Positions 35,832 to 48,772 of a DNA stretch of 64,000 nt are shown in pieces. A program made the position numbers and the translations under genes. Positions within the stretch are counted from its first letter, which is position 1. Every line of letters begins with the position of its first letter. Under the pieces are notes generated by a model, which saw only the letters and a program-made list of their open reading frames with translations, made no database searches and was not told the DNA's origin. This stretch comes from Onchocerca lupi. Lineage: Eukaryota; Nematoda; Chromadorea; Rhabditida; Onchocercidae. The stretch covers positions 37,368 through 101,367 of the forward strand of contig JAOVVO010000259.1 in NCBI GenBank assembly GCA_028564675.1. The letters run 5' to 3'.

Positions 35832-38800
35832 TTACTCTTCTGAGATATCATCACTATTCATTCCAGTTATTAATTCGACAATCCAAATACCATCCGAATC
35901 ACGTCGCTTCTTGAACAGAACACGCATTAGTTGTCCAACACATGGTATTTCATTCTTATGGCAATTAATCGTTTTAACCAATTTCGCTTCATTAAAAGAA
36001 GCCAAGATACACGGCACTGCTAGAGCAGGTCGGGTTCGAACACTTGGAGACTAAAATGTTTAATTAATTAATTGAGTGCTAGTATATTTCAAAATTTTGA
36101 TTCTCAGCCCAAACAAAATGATCAAGAAAAATTATAAGATTTAACTTAATATAGAACAGCACTGCAAAACCGAATACATTTCAGGTTGAATTGTTGTTGA
36201 GATTGCTAACAGTTTCAAATGAAGTTTACCAAGTTTTCTATAGACCATAATTCATTTAGCTGAATAGTTTCCACATGTCCATCATCAATATGTCGAACCT
36301 GTATAATGTTTTCACTGAAACGCTCAATAATTGCTCTAACTTTCGTCCTCCTGAGATCATTGCACTGTACCAAACAAAGTACACCAATTCCCTGCAAATA
36401 TATAGTATTAACAAGAAAGGAAGATAAATGGATGAAAGTTTAATGTATTTTTCGGATCACTGCTGTAGAAGTTTTTTCTTATTACAATGTTTCGATAAAC
36501 TTCTTCCTTTATCACATAATGTTATTATCAATCTAAAAGTAAATAAATATCAATGTAAACAAAAGTAACGATTTCATCAGCATTCAGTTTTCGCATCGAA
36601 TCAAAACATTCGATAGATATATCCTGTGATGTCGGATTTGCAGTTACAAAAAATACCGGCCAATCAGTATCACTACCAATTCTTCGTACCACTAATTCGT
36701 TTCCATTAGCGATATCAATAACCTTATGATACATCTAGAAATTAAGATTCGTGAATGCTGCATAACAAAATATTTTCGGTGTTACAAATCTGGAAAAAAT
36801 ATTTTTCCACTTCTGTAAAATGAAATCAAAGTAAGATCTCGTAATGAGAATGGATGCGAGCTCTCTTTGTTGCATATATTTTTTGCGCTTTCCGTTATAT
36901 TTTCTTGAAAAGATCAGCTTTAGAGCAAATAAGTTTTCAATCTAATGTTAAAGAATATGACATTTTCCTAATCGAAAATAGTATTTTTTCTGTCTGAATA
37001 TAGAATCGCAACACCTGGTAAGTTGGGAATGACTGCCGTTCATCGTCTAGATGTAAGGAGATTTGGACTTCTGGCGATACAAGCTAAAATCAATCCAAAT
37101 TCTCAACTAAAAAAGAAGTTCTATAATTCACATTATAAGAAGATGAAGTTAAATTTTCGATGTAACTACCAGAGCATAACTTTCATAAAATAGTAAATAC
37201 CATTTCCTGCTTTTCATAGCTATTCGTATTAATGCATAATTGACTATAATCGTCTGATTCATCAGATGTATAAACTGGTTTTGTAACTGAATTCGTATAT
37301 GAAGCATCGGATGCCTGTGAGTGTTACAATAATAAATCAGGGAAGTTATTCGGAATTGATGGAAACATTTTTTATATTATCATCTTCTATTCATCTCCAC
37401 TGTTTTCATTAATTGTAAATAACTGAAAATAAAAAACTCTTACATCTCCAGTATCCTTTCCTGGTTGTTCCAGTTTTAGTTGTGCACTTTGCCGATTTGA
37501 AGTATTTGATAAATCTTTGGTATATTGCGAAACGGAACTCAGAGAACGTCTCGGAAAATTATCATGAATATCTGAAATGAAATTTTCATCATGTAAAGAT
37601 CACCGGTTTATATCAAAATTATTCATAAAAATGCGAAAAATATGTCGAATGTAATAAAGTCTGAATTAAATTCTTGGTATTTACCATGTGGTGAAGTTTT
37701 TCCCGATTGTTTTTTAGCAATATTGCAATAATCACTGATTGTTCGATGCGGTGGTTCACCATACTCCAATTTACGATGGCAGCTATCCCAAAAAGAATCT
37801 GTCGAAACAGAAATTTTGCAGCCTGAAATTAAAAAAAACAAAAAAGTTGAAAAATCTTACTAAATGTGTTTCCAGTAATGGAATAATTATCATCGATTTC
37901 CTCGGAATTTCTAGATATCTAACACCATGCCAGTTTCTGATATAGATTTTCAAGAAAGTGTTTTTTATAAAATTAGTGGCAACTAAATAAATACAGCATA
38001 AGACTGATGAATAAAACAATATACAAATAATGAGAAAATAAATAAAATTAAGTAAAGCACCCCCCAATAAAAAAGTAATGGATCTTGACCAATCAAAGAA
38101 AAAAAAAATGTGACCTGTACTTGAATTCGAAATCGTGGAATCTGTTTTTGATATCGAAAGAGTAGCCTTCGACTGCACAGGACGTTTCTTAGTTCTTGAA
38201 TTGTGACGAAGTGGCGGCTAAAGTATTTTGTTATTGTCTGACGATGATAATCTTGCTGAATGTCCATTGTTATTTCCGAAGAACTATGATTAACTAACAA
38301 TGCTCGTATTGTTTTAGTTGGTGCAACAATATTAGGAGAATATAAATCTACCTTAAGATCGAATTTTTGGAAAACTCCATTTTAAATATCCGAAAAAAAA
38401 AATTGGAAATTTTCAAAAGTATCTAGAACTGCCTGTTTCTTGAAACTTTCAAGATTTAAATTCTGTGTAGCAAAATTATGTAAACGAATAAATAAAGTTA
38501 GCGCATTAAATTAATTTCTCATAGTTTTCATTTTCAACAAACTGAATTTTTTTTTTTTTTTTTTATTCTTAATAAAATTTGAGATGCTCCCCCTACTCAT
38601 TTATGAGAGCTGAAATAAGTTCGTTGAATCAATTTGAATAAATAAGTAGTGCGTTAAATCATATGTGAGTAAACGAATCAATACTTTATTTATATTTCGA
38701 TTGTATCTCGGATTTCCAAAATGACAATTATTCGCTGCATTCGAATATGATATCTGTGTATTTGGTTTATAGGGCATTTGTGAGGGCATGCCACTGGATA

Positions 38801-41800
38801 ATATCCTGAAATATTGAGGGAATTTCGAGCTTTTAACTTAAAATATACGAAAATATTCTAACAGATTTGAAAATCCCCAGAATTAGATATAAATAAACGA
38901 GCTGATATCCATAAAAACTATGTAGTACTATGGTTTAAAATTTTCATGATTCTTTATGAAATCGATTTTTTCTTGTTTTAAAAAGAATAAAACATCAAAT
39001 TATTCCAACAAATAATTCAATTTTCTTTTCTCACATACTAAAACAATCTTTTTAGTTACATGACTGCTATGGCTAAAAATGATGGTAAAGACATTCTACA
39101 AGCCGAGAAGTCCTTAACCAGTAGAATAGTTTGAAAGTAAATATCTCTGGAAAAAGTTCTACTATACGTATGTCGAACATTATATCTTATCATCGCCTAT
39201 TTAAAATTTATTAAGACAAACATTTGTTGATATGGTCGATTATATTGGTTTATCGGTGTTATAATGTTCGGTGTGTGTGGAGCCGAAAGATAATATGGCC
39301 ATTGTTGCCCCCATGATTGATTTACGGCGACATTCTGCTGCTGTTGTGGTATACTGGATGCACTATTACCATTACCGTATCTGATCTTGGATTGATCGTA
39401 ACCATTTGTCATATACAAAGGAACACCAGGATAATTATTTTGTTGCAGCTGCGGACAGTAAGGATTCTACAAAAAAAAAAAAAAAAAAGCATTCTTTATC
39501 TTTCACATTTGAACAGCTCTTGTAATTTGAAATTAAGGAAAATACTAGACAGAAAAGTAAATAGTGAAGATTTCTCAACGTTCATAGACAAATGTGCTAA
39601 CAAATAAAATTTTATGGCTTTTGATTAAGTCAAAACAGCAACTGACATCAAAAAATTTGCAATTATCCATAACAAACCAAGACTTCTATGACAATTAGTA
39701 AAATTGGCAAATGATACTTCATTCTCTGAATTGCATTCTTCAAAAGTTTTATAGCCAACAATGGGTGTGCAAGCTTTACAACTATTTTGCTTAAATTATA
39801 TAGTTTTAGACTAATCAGGAAATTTCATTAATCGTAAAATGAACTGAAAAGATTCTTTCCCTACAATATTCTCTACAGATCTGATTAACACATGCCGTTT
39901 TCGCAAAATTTGAGTCGTTAGAAGCAACCATATCCAATTTTGCTGATATATCCCACAGTTGCATTTGTAATGCTATCAGTTGTAATTCTTGTTCCTTCCT
40001 GATGCTAAAAAATATACAATTTTTCTCTAAGTTTAGTATGAAATTTCATTTAAAAATTCGAGCTTCATATATCGACGATATCTCTTCAATAATATTTTTG
40101 TAATATGAAACAAATCCAGGACTATTTTTCTGATAAATATTAAGCTCTCCAAAAGAAAAAAATTTTATTCTTTCTCCATTTCTTAAAAACACAAAATCAA
40201 ACTTTGCTCAAACGATTTCATCCCGAGAACGAACCTTTCATTTGTAAAATTTTCTTCTTCCTTTCGCAGCAATTCTTCCTGTTCATATAATCGTACTTCT
40301 TCCTCATGTAGTTTCTCTTTTCGTTGTTCAAATTTTCTCACGGCATCTACCCTCGATGCATTTTTGGCTTTAAGAAAAAGTTTGAATATAAACTGCCTCT
40401 TTCAAAAATGTTTTAATAAAATAGAATCTCTATTTTAGATACTTGAGAAGGAGAGAAAAACAAAAAACCGGAAAAATCGAAATTTTCTGTCCTGAAGACT
40501 TTTTTAGATTTCCATGGTAATTTGACATTATTTACAATTATTTATGCGATATTTTACTCATTGTACTTCGATTTAGTTATTCCAACTAAATAATTATAAT
40601 ATTATATAAAAGAAAAAAAAATAGAAGTAGATTAACCCTCCAATGTGGTATCGACACTTATTCTTTTATTCACGTTTTTTTCATCCTTTTCTTTGCGTAC
40701 TCGTGGCTTCTTATAATAAAGTACAAAATCTGTGTCCGACAACGTCACTTTTGCCCAATACAAGTCACGGGCGCATTTTAATGTTAAACAAATGTTGTAA
40801 TCATTTTCATCAAGCAACTAAAGAAAAAAAAAGGAAATTTTTATTGTATATTATCTGGCTAAAAGTGGCGAAATTTATGATATCAAATAAGATTTAACAT
40901 TTCATTAAGTTAAAACGTAGGGATTTTTTGTCACATAAATACAATTTTTTGTGTGTGACTAAAGTAATGATGCGATATACATCAGAAAATATGAATAAGT
41001 AAATTTTATGAGTATGTGAAGGAAGCTATTAAATTAAATGATAAAATGAATTCAGAAAATGCTAATTTTTCAATCCGATTCCCTTTTTCCTAAAATTTTC
41101 GACAATTTCAATATAATAAAAGCATGAGAAATACAGCATTGTCTTACTCTTATTCCTTTATTACCATTCCTTTTAGATGGTGAATATCTCTTCACTCGAC
41201 ACCGGAATGATGCTGTTGGCTTTTCAAGAACTTCAACAGGCTGAAATCTATCGCTGTTCAATAAATTTTATGTTCTTATCATTAAACTAAAACAATGACA
41301 AACAATTATCACTCCAAATACTAAAACTTCTAGGATTTCTGCTAAATAAGTCGAATATGATACACATACATTATAGTTTTACAAACACGTTTCATTCATA
41401 TTCATCAAATAATACTTAGTTACTGTTTTTATAAGTTACTACTAGAATTGTTAGAACATAAGCACAACAATTTCGAATAATACAGGATTAGCTATTATGA
41501 GTTCACCTTATAAATAAATGTTTTGGGATTATTTGCTTTTTGATTGAATAATTTGTGGCTATTGCCGATGTCACAATATGCTCAAATTTAATGAATAACA
41601 CTGCCAACCTGATCATACAGTTCAAATAGGTCTGATACACTGCATACAATTGTCTGTCCGAAATCAACAAGTAATACTTCACAAGTTTTATCATCTGGGC
41701 GGTAATGACTGGCTATTGCCCTAAACAAATGAATAATAGTTAAATGCTAAAAAAAATAAAAGAAAAAAGAAAAAACGAACTAAAACGGCCAATAACTGCT

Positions 41801-42608
41801 AAATTCAATATTCCATATGATTGAAATTTTAAAGAAATTTTTTTTCCGAAATTAAAGGAAATTAAAAAATAAACAAAAAATTTCTAAGCATCTAAGACGT
41901 AATGGAAAAACATGCATAGAACTTATTTCAACAGGTGATAACACTATCACTAATAGAAGAATGGAATGTTAGAAAATTGATCTATCATCAAGATGATACA
42001 ATGAGATCAAATTGCGGGATTTTCTTATTTGCAATATTTCACGTTATCTAAAAGAAACAAACATCTCAAGAACCTGTATATTTGTGGCTCAAATGTCGAA
42101 CTGCTTAATCGCGCTGGACGGATCAATCGAGCTATACAACAAATACCACGATCTAAGCATAATCGAGATGTTAGAGGTGTTGTTGCTGTTACCATGCGCT
42201 TAAATAATAACAAACATTAATTTCTTAATTAACTGAATCAAAGGATAGTTGCTTTCTGCTTCAAATGATCTGGAATTTGAAAAGCATGCCTTCAACTAAT
42301 GTTTTTTACTATGAAGATAAATCACTACTGATATTCAAAAATTTAGTTCTCACTTCTTTATTTGGACACAATAATTATCATTATTGGGAACAATAATAAA
42401 ACTTACGATATTTTATAATACATTTTATTATAATTTGAAAAAGATATAAGGCATAAATTTCATAACATATTTCTTCATTAAAGAATAATAAATATCATAA
42501 ATGAATCATGATGCATAATGGACCAATATTGCTTTCGAGTAAAAAATTTGAGCAGGTTGAAATTTTAAGTAAAATTTGAACTTTCTTAACCTATTGTAAA
42601 TCTACTTA

Positions 42609-42641
<33 letters not shown>

Positions 42642-45600
42642 CTTCGAATACTTCACCTACGAATAATCCATAAAAACAAACATTTTTCAGATCATCGAGT
42701 ATTTCAGAATTCCTCATCAAATAGGTATCGTAGTCTATACGCTCAGTTACTCGTGCTGTTAGATGAGCCGGTAATGAAACATTGAATTTTTGAAACATAA
42801 ACGGCAAAGTTGGATTTCTAGTTATCGCTGGTACTGATGCACTTTTTACCACCAATGCTCGACAACGACGACGAGGCATATCACTATCACTGCCACCGTT
42901 AATGTTAGTTCTCTGTAATTGTAAGAGAATTATTGAAGTTAAAATTTTACAAAAATTCGAAAGCTCGAAGAAATACACACTGTAATTTTTGTGATATTAC
43001 ACAGCACCATCAACGTTCCATTCTGTGTTTTTAATATGACTAAGGAAATGAGTTGAATTGATGTTTGAAATAAACGATAATAAATTAGGAAAAATGGAAA
43101 TGGATAAATCGAATAAAATTTGCAAAATGAGCATTTCTGATGATAAAAACTAGAGGAGGTATTTAAATTAAGAAAAAATAAGTTGAAATATTAAATAATT
43201 GTGATTATATACTTTGTCAGCTTGATTCATTCCATTGGAGATATTTTCAACCTAAAATTTGAGACAGGTTCGTAATAGAGAAATCATTAGACCAGAGATT
43301 CAAATGTTCATTAATAGTAAACAAAAGATGAAGCTGCTTCAATTTAAAGTTCCTCGAAATGAAAAAGTGCAATAAAAAACAGAATCATACCCGTCTGGAT
43401 TAAATAATCATTATATATCTATTATAATTGCTACCTATACTACTATTATGATCATAATATGATATACTGGTAATTTTGGCGCGTGCTCTCCTTATTCCAG
43501 TAAATTCTATGAAAAGCAATAAAAAACATATATATATATACATACTTATGTACGTAAAAGTGTATGTAAATAAACATATATACATATCTACATCGCCTTT
43601 TTATATGAGACAAATCTATACAACATAAAATTATCGAACAATATATTGGAAATTCTTTAAAATTCTAAAAAAGAGAATACTGCCAAATCAGTTTCATCAA
43701 CACTTTTATACATAACAGATACACAATGATTAGAACTTTTGAAACTCCGAAGAAAGTATTCCACTGAGACCCAAAAACCTCTCCCAAAAATATTCTATTT
43801 TTCCAAAAACTGACACACGCTTGGAAGAAAACTTTTCTGCTAGCAACTGATTCAGCGACCACCGATGCAGGTATAACATTGGTTTCAACAATTCGCGAAA
43901 ATCGAATTTCATTAGTAACAGGAATTAGAGGAGCTTCAGGGACCTTATCAATAACCTAAAATACGGTAATTTATTAATCTGTCACTATAGAAAAGCAAAC
44001 TGAGAAAATTTTTGCTGGATATGCTTAAAACCTCTAAAAAATTCGATTGCAATATCTCAAAAATTGGGCAGTTGTAATAAGTTATTTGTAAGAATGTGAG
44101 CTTGTGAGTTTTCGACAAGCCAAAAGGTTTTCGAAATCTATTATTCGGAAAGAACGTTTAAACAGCCTATCTCTTACCTTCATGGTACATGTGATTTCAA
44201 CAAATTTCCCATGCTCATCCTTCTTGTATATTTGTGACATTATTGCCGGTGGATACATTTCTTTTGCTCGTTGAGGATAATTTGAAGGAAACTCATTGCC
44301 TTAAATGAAAGAAAATTTTCAAAAAATAATCATACAACACGATGAAGGGTTTGGAAAACTAACAGAGGTGACTATCAATTTGTTTGAAACTGAGATAGAA
44401 CAATCTTTTATTTTAATGTAATTTTATATATATCTAAAATTTTAGTTGAATAGCCGCAGATTGGAAAAAATAAGAAGATTGCAATCTGACGCGAAGTATG
44501 GCAAAAAAAAAAAATTACAAATTTTAGCTATGCAAATCGCTCCCTCTTCGAAGGATGTAAATTCCTCGCAATTATTCGTATTACAACAGGATTTCAAGAC
44601 AATACATAGACAAAGAGGTGGTACATCACGCAATGATGGTAATAATTCGCATACATCATTTGTACTTATATCATATACCTCTCCATGATCAATACCATAC
44701 ATCTAAAATCATGCATCTTTTCAAAATCCATTTTCAGTACGCACGAAATTAATACTATCAATGCTTGATATTCCTTTTTTTTCTTTAAATCTGTTTTACT
44801 GAAAAACAAACGAAATATTGATTAAATGTATTAGATGAAATGATCTAATAGCTTTTTGAACTTCTTTAGGAACTGACAAGCACTATTATATGCTATGTAT
44901 ATCATTACATTTTGAATTAATGATTTAATCATCAGTAAACTTCTAGAAGAATGTTGTAATCATCGATTAATACTCAAATCAACGAATTGATGGTTATATA
45001 GTAAACTTCAGAAAATCTGCATAAATTAGAATAATAAAAAACTAAAGAATATGATTATCATTCAAATGCCAAACAAAATAATGATCAGTCTTGTTTGAAA
45101 TGATGAATATTTCAAAGCATACCGGGCAATTTACTTTCATTTCCTTCTTCAGCAATACTGCCCTTAGATATCCTTTCTCTGTTCGCGCCATGTATACAGT
45201 GCCTTAAAATAATAATTTTATTATCAAAAAATAATCATCGAAAATTTGCATACTGCTGTTTATTGATGAGAAAACATGAATATAGGAAGTAATCGATCAA
45301 TAAGGCAATATATTAATAATCATGCATCATAATATGCAAGTAATTCGAATTTACGTAACATTTCATAGAACCAACTGATGAAGACAAATTTTTAACTGTT
45401 GAATATGCGATTTAATATCACATATTTAGTCGCATAAACGCTCAAAATTTGCAGTATCAGTTAATCCACATACTCTAGCATATGTAATTAGATTTTATCA
45501 AACTTACTCATGTTAAGCGGTTGTGATACCGCATGATGAAATGAATCTACTTCATCGTTTGCTGTCGCAGCGGAAAGAGTTGAATTTAATTCATCGTATT

Positions 45601-46160
45601 GATGATCGTTACATAATGGTCTTACGTATAAACATTTCGCTACACGATCCACTCGTAGAATTCGAACTTCAAAGCAATCATCTATCGGTAATATCAGTAC
45701 AGCCGGAATGAAACACGTGCTTGCCATTAGATTTACTGTAAATTTATGCATATAAATTTTAGGACAGAAATTTTTAAATCCTAGAAAATCTAAAAAAATT
45801 TCGAATTTTAAGAAATATCATTACAATTTACAGCTGAAAAACAGTATAAAAATCTTTCTTTGTGCTAGAAATAAGTTTCTCCTCAATCAGATTTGGTTTG
45901 CTTCAATAATGGATTAATTTTAATTCAATCGTTTAGGTAAGGCTTAAAATAATGTAGATGAAAAACAAAAAAAGACGAAAAAAAAATGAAAAAGATTATA
46001 AAGTGGAAATAAAAACTGGATACATTGGGGGGAAAAAGTGTGAGATTCAAACTTTGAAATTCAAAAATAAAAAATACAAACTTGATGAGCCATCATGTCG
46101 TACCCAAAGCGCTCGGCCATCTGGTGGTGCAGCTACCAAGTATTTACCACCGAAACGCAT
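35832..46160 (-). CDS. Multi-Tudor-domain protein
   Basis: About 25 exons, at least 1,100 residues. 5' exons: 46160-46082, 45735-45508, 45202-45123, 44702-44519, 44299-44178, then one from 43955. 3' exons: 42912-42682, 42198-42074, 41720-41609, 41240-41148, 40817-40637, 40367-40235, 40004-39890, 39466-39222, 38805-38685, 38217-38115, 37822-37685, 37571-37444, 37314-37201, 37083-37015, 36734-36561, 36391-36230, 36050-35832. Phases close within each block; 43.1-43.95 kb is unresolved. Tudor modules: an N-terminal one (exons 1-2); a clear one (YMARTEKGYLRAVLLKK, YGIDHGEVYDI); another (GICCIARL, RAIASHYRPD, LLVDFGQTIV); and a C-terminal one (GVLCLVQC, RHIDDGHVETIQL). Between them lie a charged coiled coil (exons near 40.3 kb) and Q/N- and S/T-rich linkers (39.5-37.0 kb). 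Such proteins usually bind methylarginine on germ-granule/small-RNA factors; no specific orthologue is named. The ATG at 46,160 is the first in frame. Confidence 0.85.
42612..42639. repeat. (AT)n microsatellite
   Basis: Perfect AT dinucleotide run in a Tudor-gene intron. A second, shorter AT-rich run is near 43,529-43,545. Confidence 0.95.
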
Positions 46161-48772
46161 TCTTCTTATTTTCTATTTTCAAAATATAAAATAAAGAAAT
46201 AAAGGAGCACTTGGAAAGTTTGCCCAGAAAATATTAATAATTCGAAACAATTTGAGAAAAGTAATTGATACTATCATTTTAATTAGTGGATAATGGAATT
46301 ACTAGAATTATCTAATTGGTACAACGGAACACGTTGTACTCGATATTACACTAGATACTATATTAGACATATTATATCGCTTCATTCATTTCATTCATTG
46401 ATTTTTGAAATGCGATAACATTTCCGGAAATTTCATGTTTTTCTTTTGAAAAATTTCAAAACGGAAAAGCAAAATTAGGAAAATTTTCAAATTCCGAAAA
46501 ATAAACATAAATGGAATGCTGGAAAATCGAAAATGGAATTCATTTCCGAAAACATATTAATTTAAAAAAAAAAAAAAAAAGAAAATATATCTTCAATTTC
46601 ATCATGATTTTTCACTCAAAATACTGAGTGATGGACGAAACTTACTTCTATTTTAAATTCTGGATATTACTTCTATTTAACTTACTTCTACCGGATGTTC
46701 TTAATATGCCCGAGATATTCTCGATCAATTCTATTCGTTGAATCTCATACCTCGATGAAAAAACCTCAGGAATTCATAATAGTAAGAGCTTATAACTCAA
46801 AGCGAACCTGCGCTCATCGCACTACACGACTGTAAGTCTTTAACTTTACGTACGTGCATGCTGATTGTATGTCTTTCGATCTTTGCATCACCATATTTGC
46901 ATACAACCGCTCATATAAGTCTGCATGCTATTTGCTAATTTGCACGTTCGCAATTTATATTTCTCCTAAATTTGTGTGAAGTCTGCACGTTTGCAAATTA
47001 TATTTCTCCTAAATTTGCGCGAAATCTGCACGTTCGCAACTCATATTTCTTTTAAATTTGCATGTAGATTTCATGTTCGCAATTTATATTTCTTCTAAAT
47101 TTGTATGAAATCTGCATGTTTGCAAAAGTATATTTCTATTAAATTTATGGGAAAAAAACGTGCAGATTTCATGTTTCTAATTTCTATTTCTCCTAAATTT
47201 ATGTGAAGTCTGCAGTTTGCATACTCATATTTCTTTTAAATTTGCGTGCAGATTTCACGTTCGCAGTTTACATTTCTCGCAATTTACATTTCTCCTAAAT
47301 TTATGTGAAATTTGCACGATTTCAATTTATCTTCTAAATTTGTGTGAAATCTGCACATTTGCAATCAATATTTTTTTAAATTTACGTGCAGATTTTACAT
47401 TCGCAACTTACATCTCCTAAATTTATGTGGAATCTGCATTTTTGCAAAAGTATATTTCTTTTAAATTTATGGGAAAAAAACGTGCAGATTTCACGTCTAC
47501 AATTTATATTTCTTCTAAATTTATGTCAGATCTGCACGTTTGCAATTCATATTTCTTTTAAATTTGCATGAAAATACGTGCAGATTTCACGTTTGCAATT
47601 TATATTTCTTTTTAAATTTATATGAAATTTGTATTCTGAGCGCATGTAGATTTGCAAAAAATGTGTATGCTAGAGCAGTTTTTGCAACATTTACGAGCGA
47701 AAAATTCTTCTAGAATGTGCATGCATTACTATTGCAAAATAAATGCAAGAAATATTTGCAAAAAGTTTTGCATAAGCATATAGTTAGATAGTATAAGAAA
47801 AACGTGAGTAACATGGATGAGACACATGGCACCGTCATTTTTATCGAATTTCAAATTACATTGCGAAAATTCCAGAAGTATAATTTTTGAAAAATCTAAC
47901 TTCAAATTCATTTTTTGAGATCAGGAACTTTTTGCAAATGGATAATAACATGCTCAAGCAGAATATTACTACTGCAAAATGCATGCATGTATACGTTTTA
48001 TCATACAAAATATGTAAGAAAAAATGTGGAAAATATGTGATCAGACGCGACCACTATAACTTTTTTAACTTTAAATCTATTAAATTTGGCGATTTCCATT
48101 TTCCCCCAGCTCTTCACCGAGTATATAAATTAGGATGGATTGGGCATATGAGAAAACGTTGCTTACCGTAAAACTTGAAGTACAGAAATGGTAACAATTA
48201 CGTATGGATTCAACCGCACGTCACGAAGAGTCAATTAACAATGCTAGCTTAATTTTCACTCGTGAATCCTTTTCAAAAATTGAATGAATGTACGTATATG
48301 CAATATTTGAATTTCAACAAATTTTATTTTAAAAAATCAACAACATATGATAATATTACCCGTAATATAGCAAAGTGAACAAATTGAGAAATGAACATGA
48401 AAATTAAATTTTGAAATATCCTTTCGTAAACAATATGGCTAATACCTTTTGAAAATTTTTCTAGATTTCCAATTATTTCAAAAGAAATTATTGCACAGTT
48501 TCAAAATATGCGTAAAAATTCTTTAACTTCTGTTTTTTTCCTTTATTTGAAAATTTTCTTTCAAATTTTCCAAAGACCAGATCGATAAATTCTAAATCCT
48601 TCATTTTAAAATGAAAAGTCTTACATTTGTCATGTTTCCATTTCGAATTTTTGAATTTCAGATAATGTTTTGAACTTGAAAGCAAATGAAAGGATCAATA
48701 AAAATCTCTGTTTTTCCTCATAAATACAAATATTTCAATCAGGCACAAATATCAAATTTGACAACAACAAAT
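46161..48772. other. Intergenic region between midasin and the Tudor gene
   Basis: About 2.6 kb between two genes on the same strand. It holds the minisatellite (46.93-47.66 kb) and otherwise no supported gene; ORFs seen inside the repeat are chance products of it. Promoter of the Tudor gene expected near 46.2-46.5 kb. Too wide for an obvious operon. Confidence 0.5.
46930..47660. repeat. Minisatellite, ~43-bp period
   Basis: About 16 imperfect copies of a unit containing TCTGCACGTTCGCAATTTAT followed by ATTTCTCCTAAATTTGTGTGAAG. Several units carry a GGGAAAAAAACGTGCAGATT variant (for example 47,149-47,168 and 47,470-47,489), so there is a higher-order mix of two unit types. It lies between two housekeeping-type genes. 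Units are a little more GC-rich than the flanks. Confidence 0.88.

Noticed and set aside
37783..38300. Minus-strand ORFs of 131 and 105 codons with a hydrophobic stretch suggesting a membrane protein
   Set aside because: The hydrophobic part is intron. Splice sites and phases give exons 38217-38115 and 37822-37685 of the Tudor gene instead.
47217..47571. Overlapping ORFs with repeated LLNLCEICTF-like peptides
   Set aside because: They are translations of the 43-bp minisatellite; period and frame drift show no protein constraint.
46930..47660. Possible CRISPR-like regularly spaced repeats
   Set aside because: Units are contiguous and imperfect with no unique spacers, in a eukaryotic context; it is a minisatellite.
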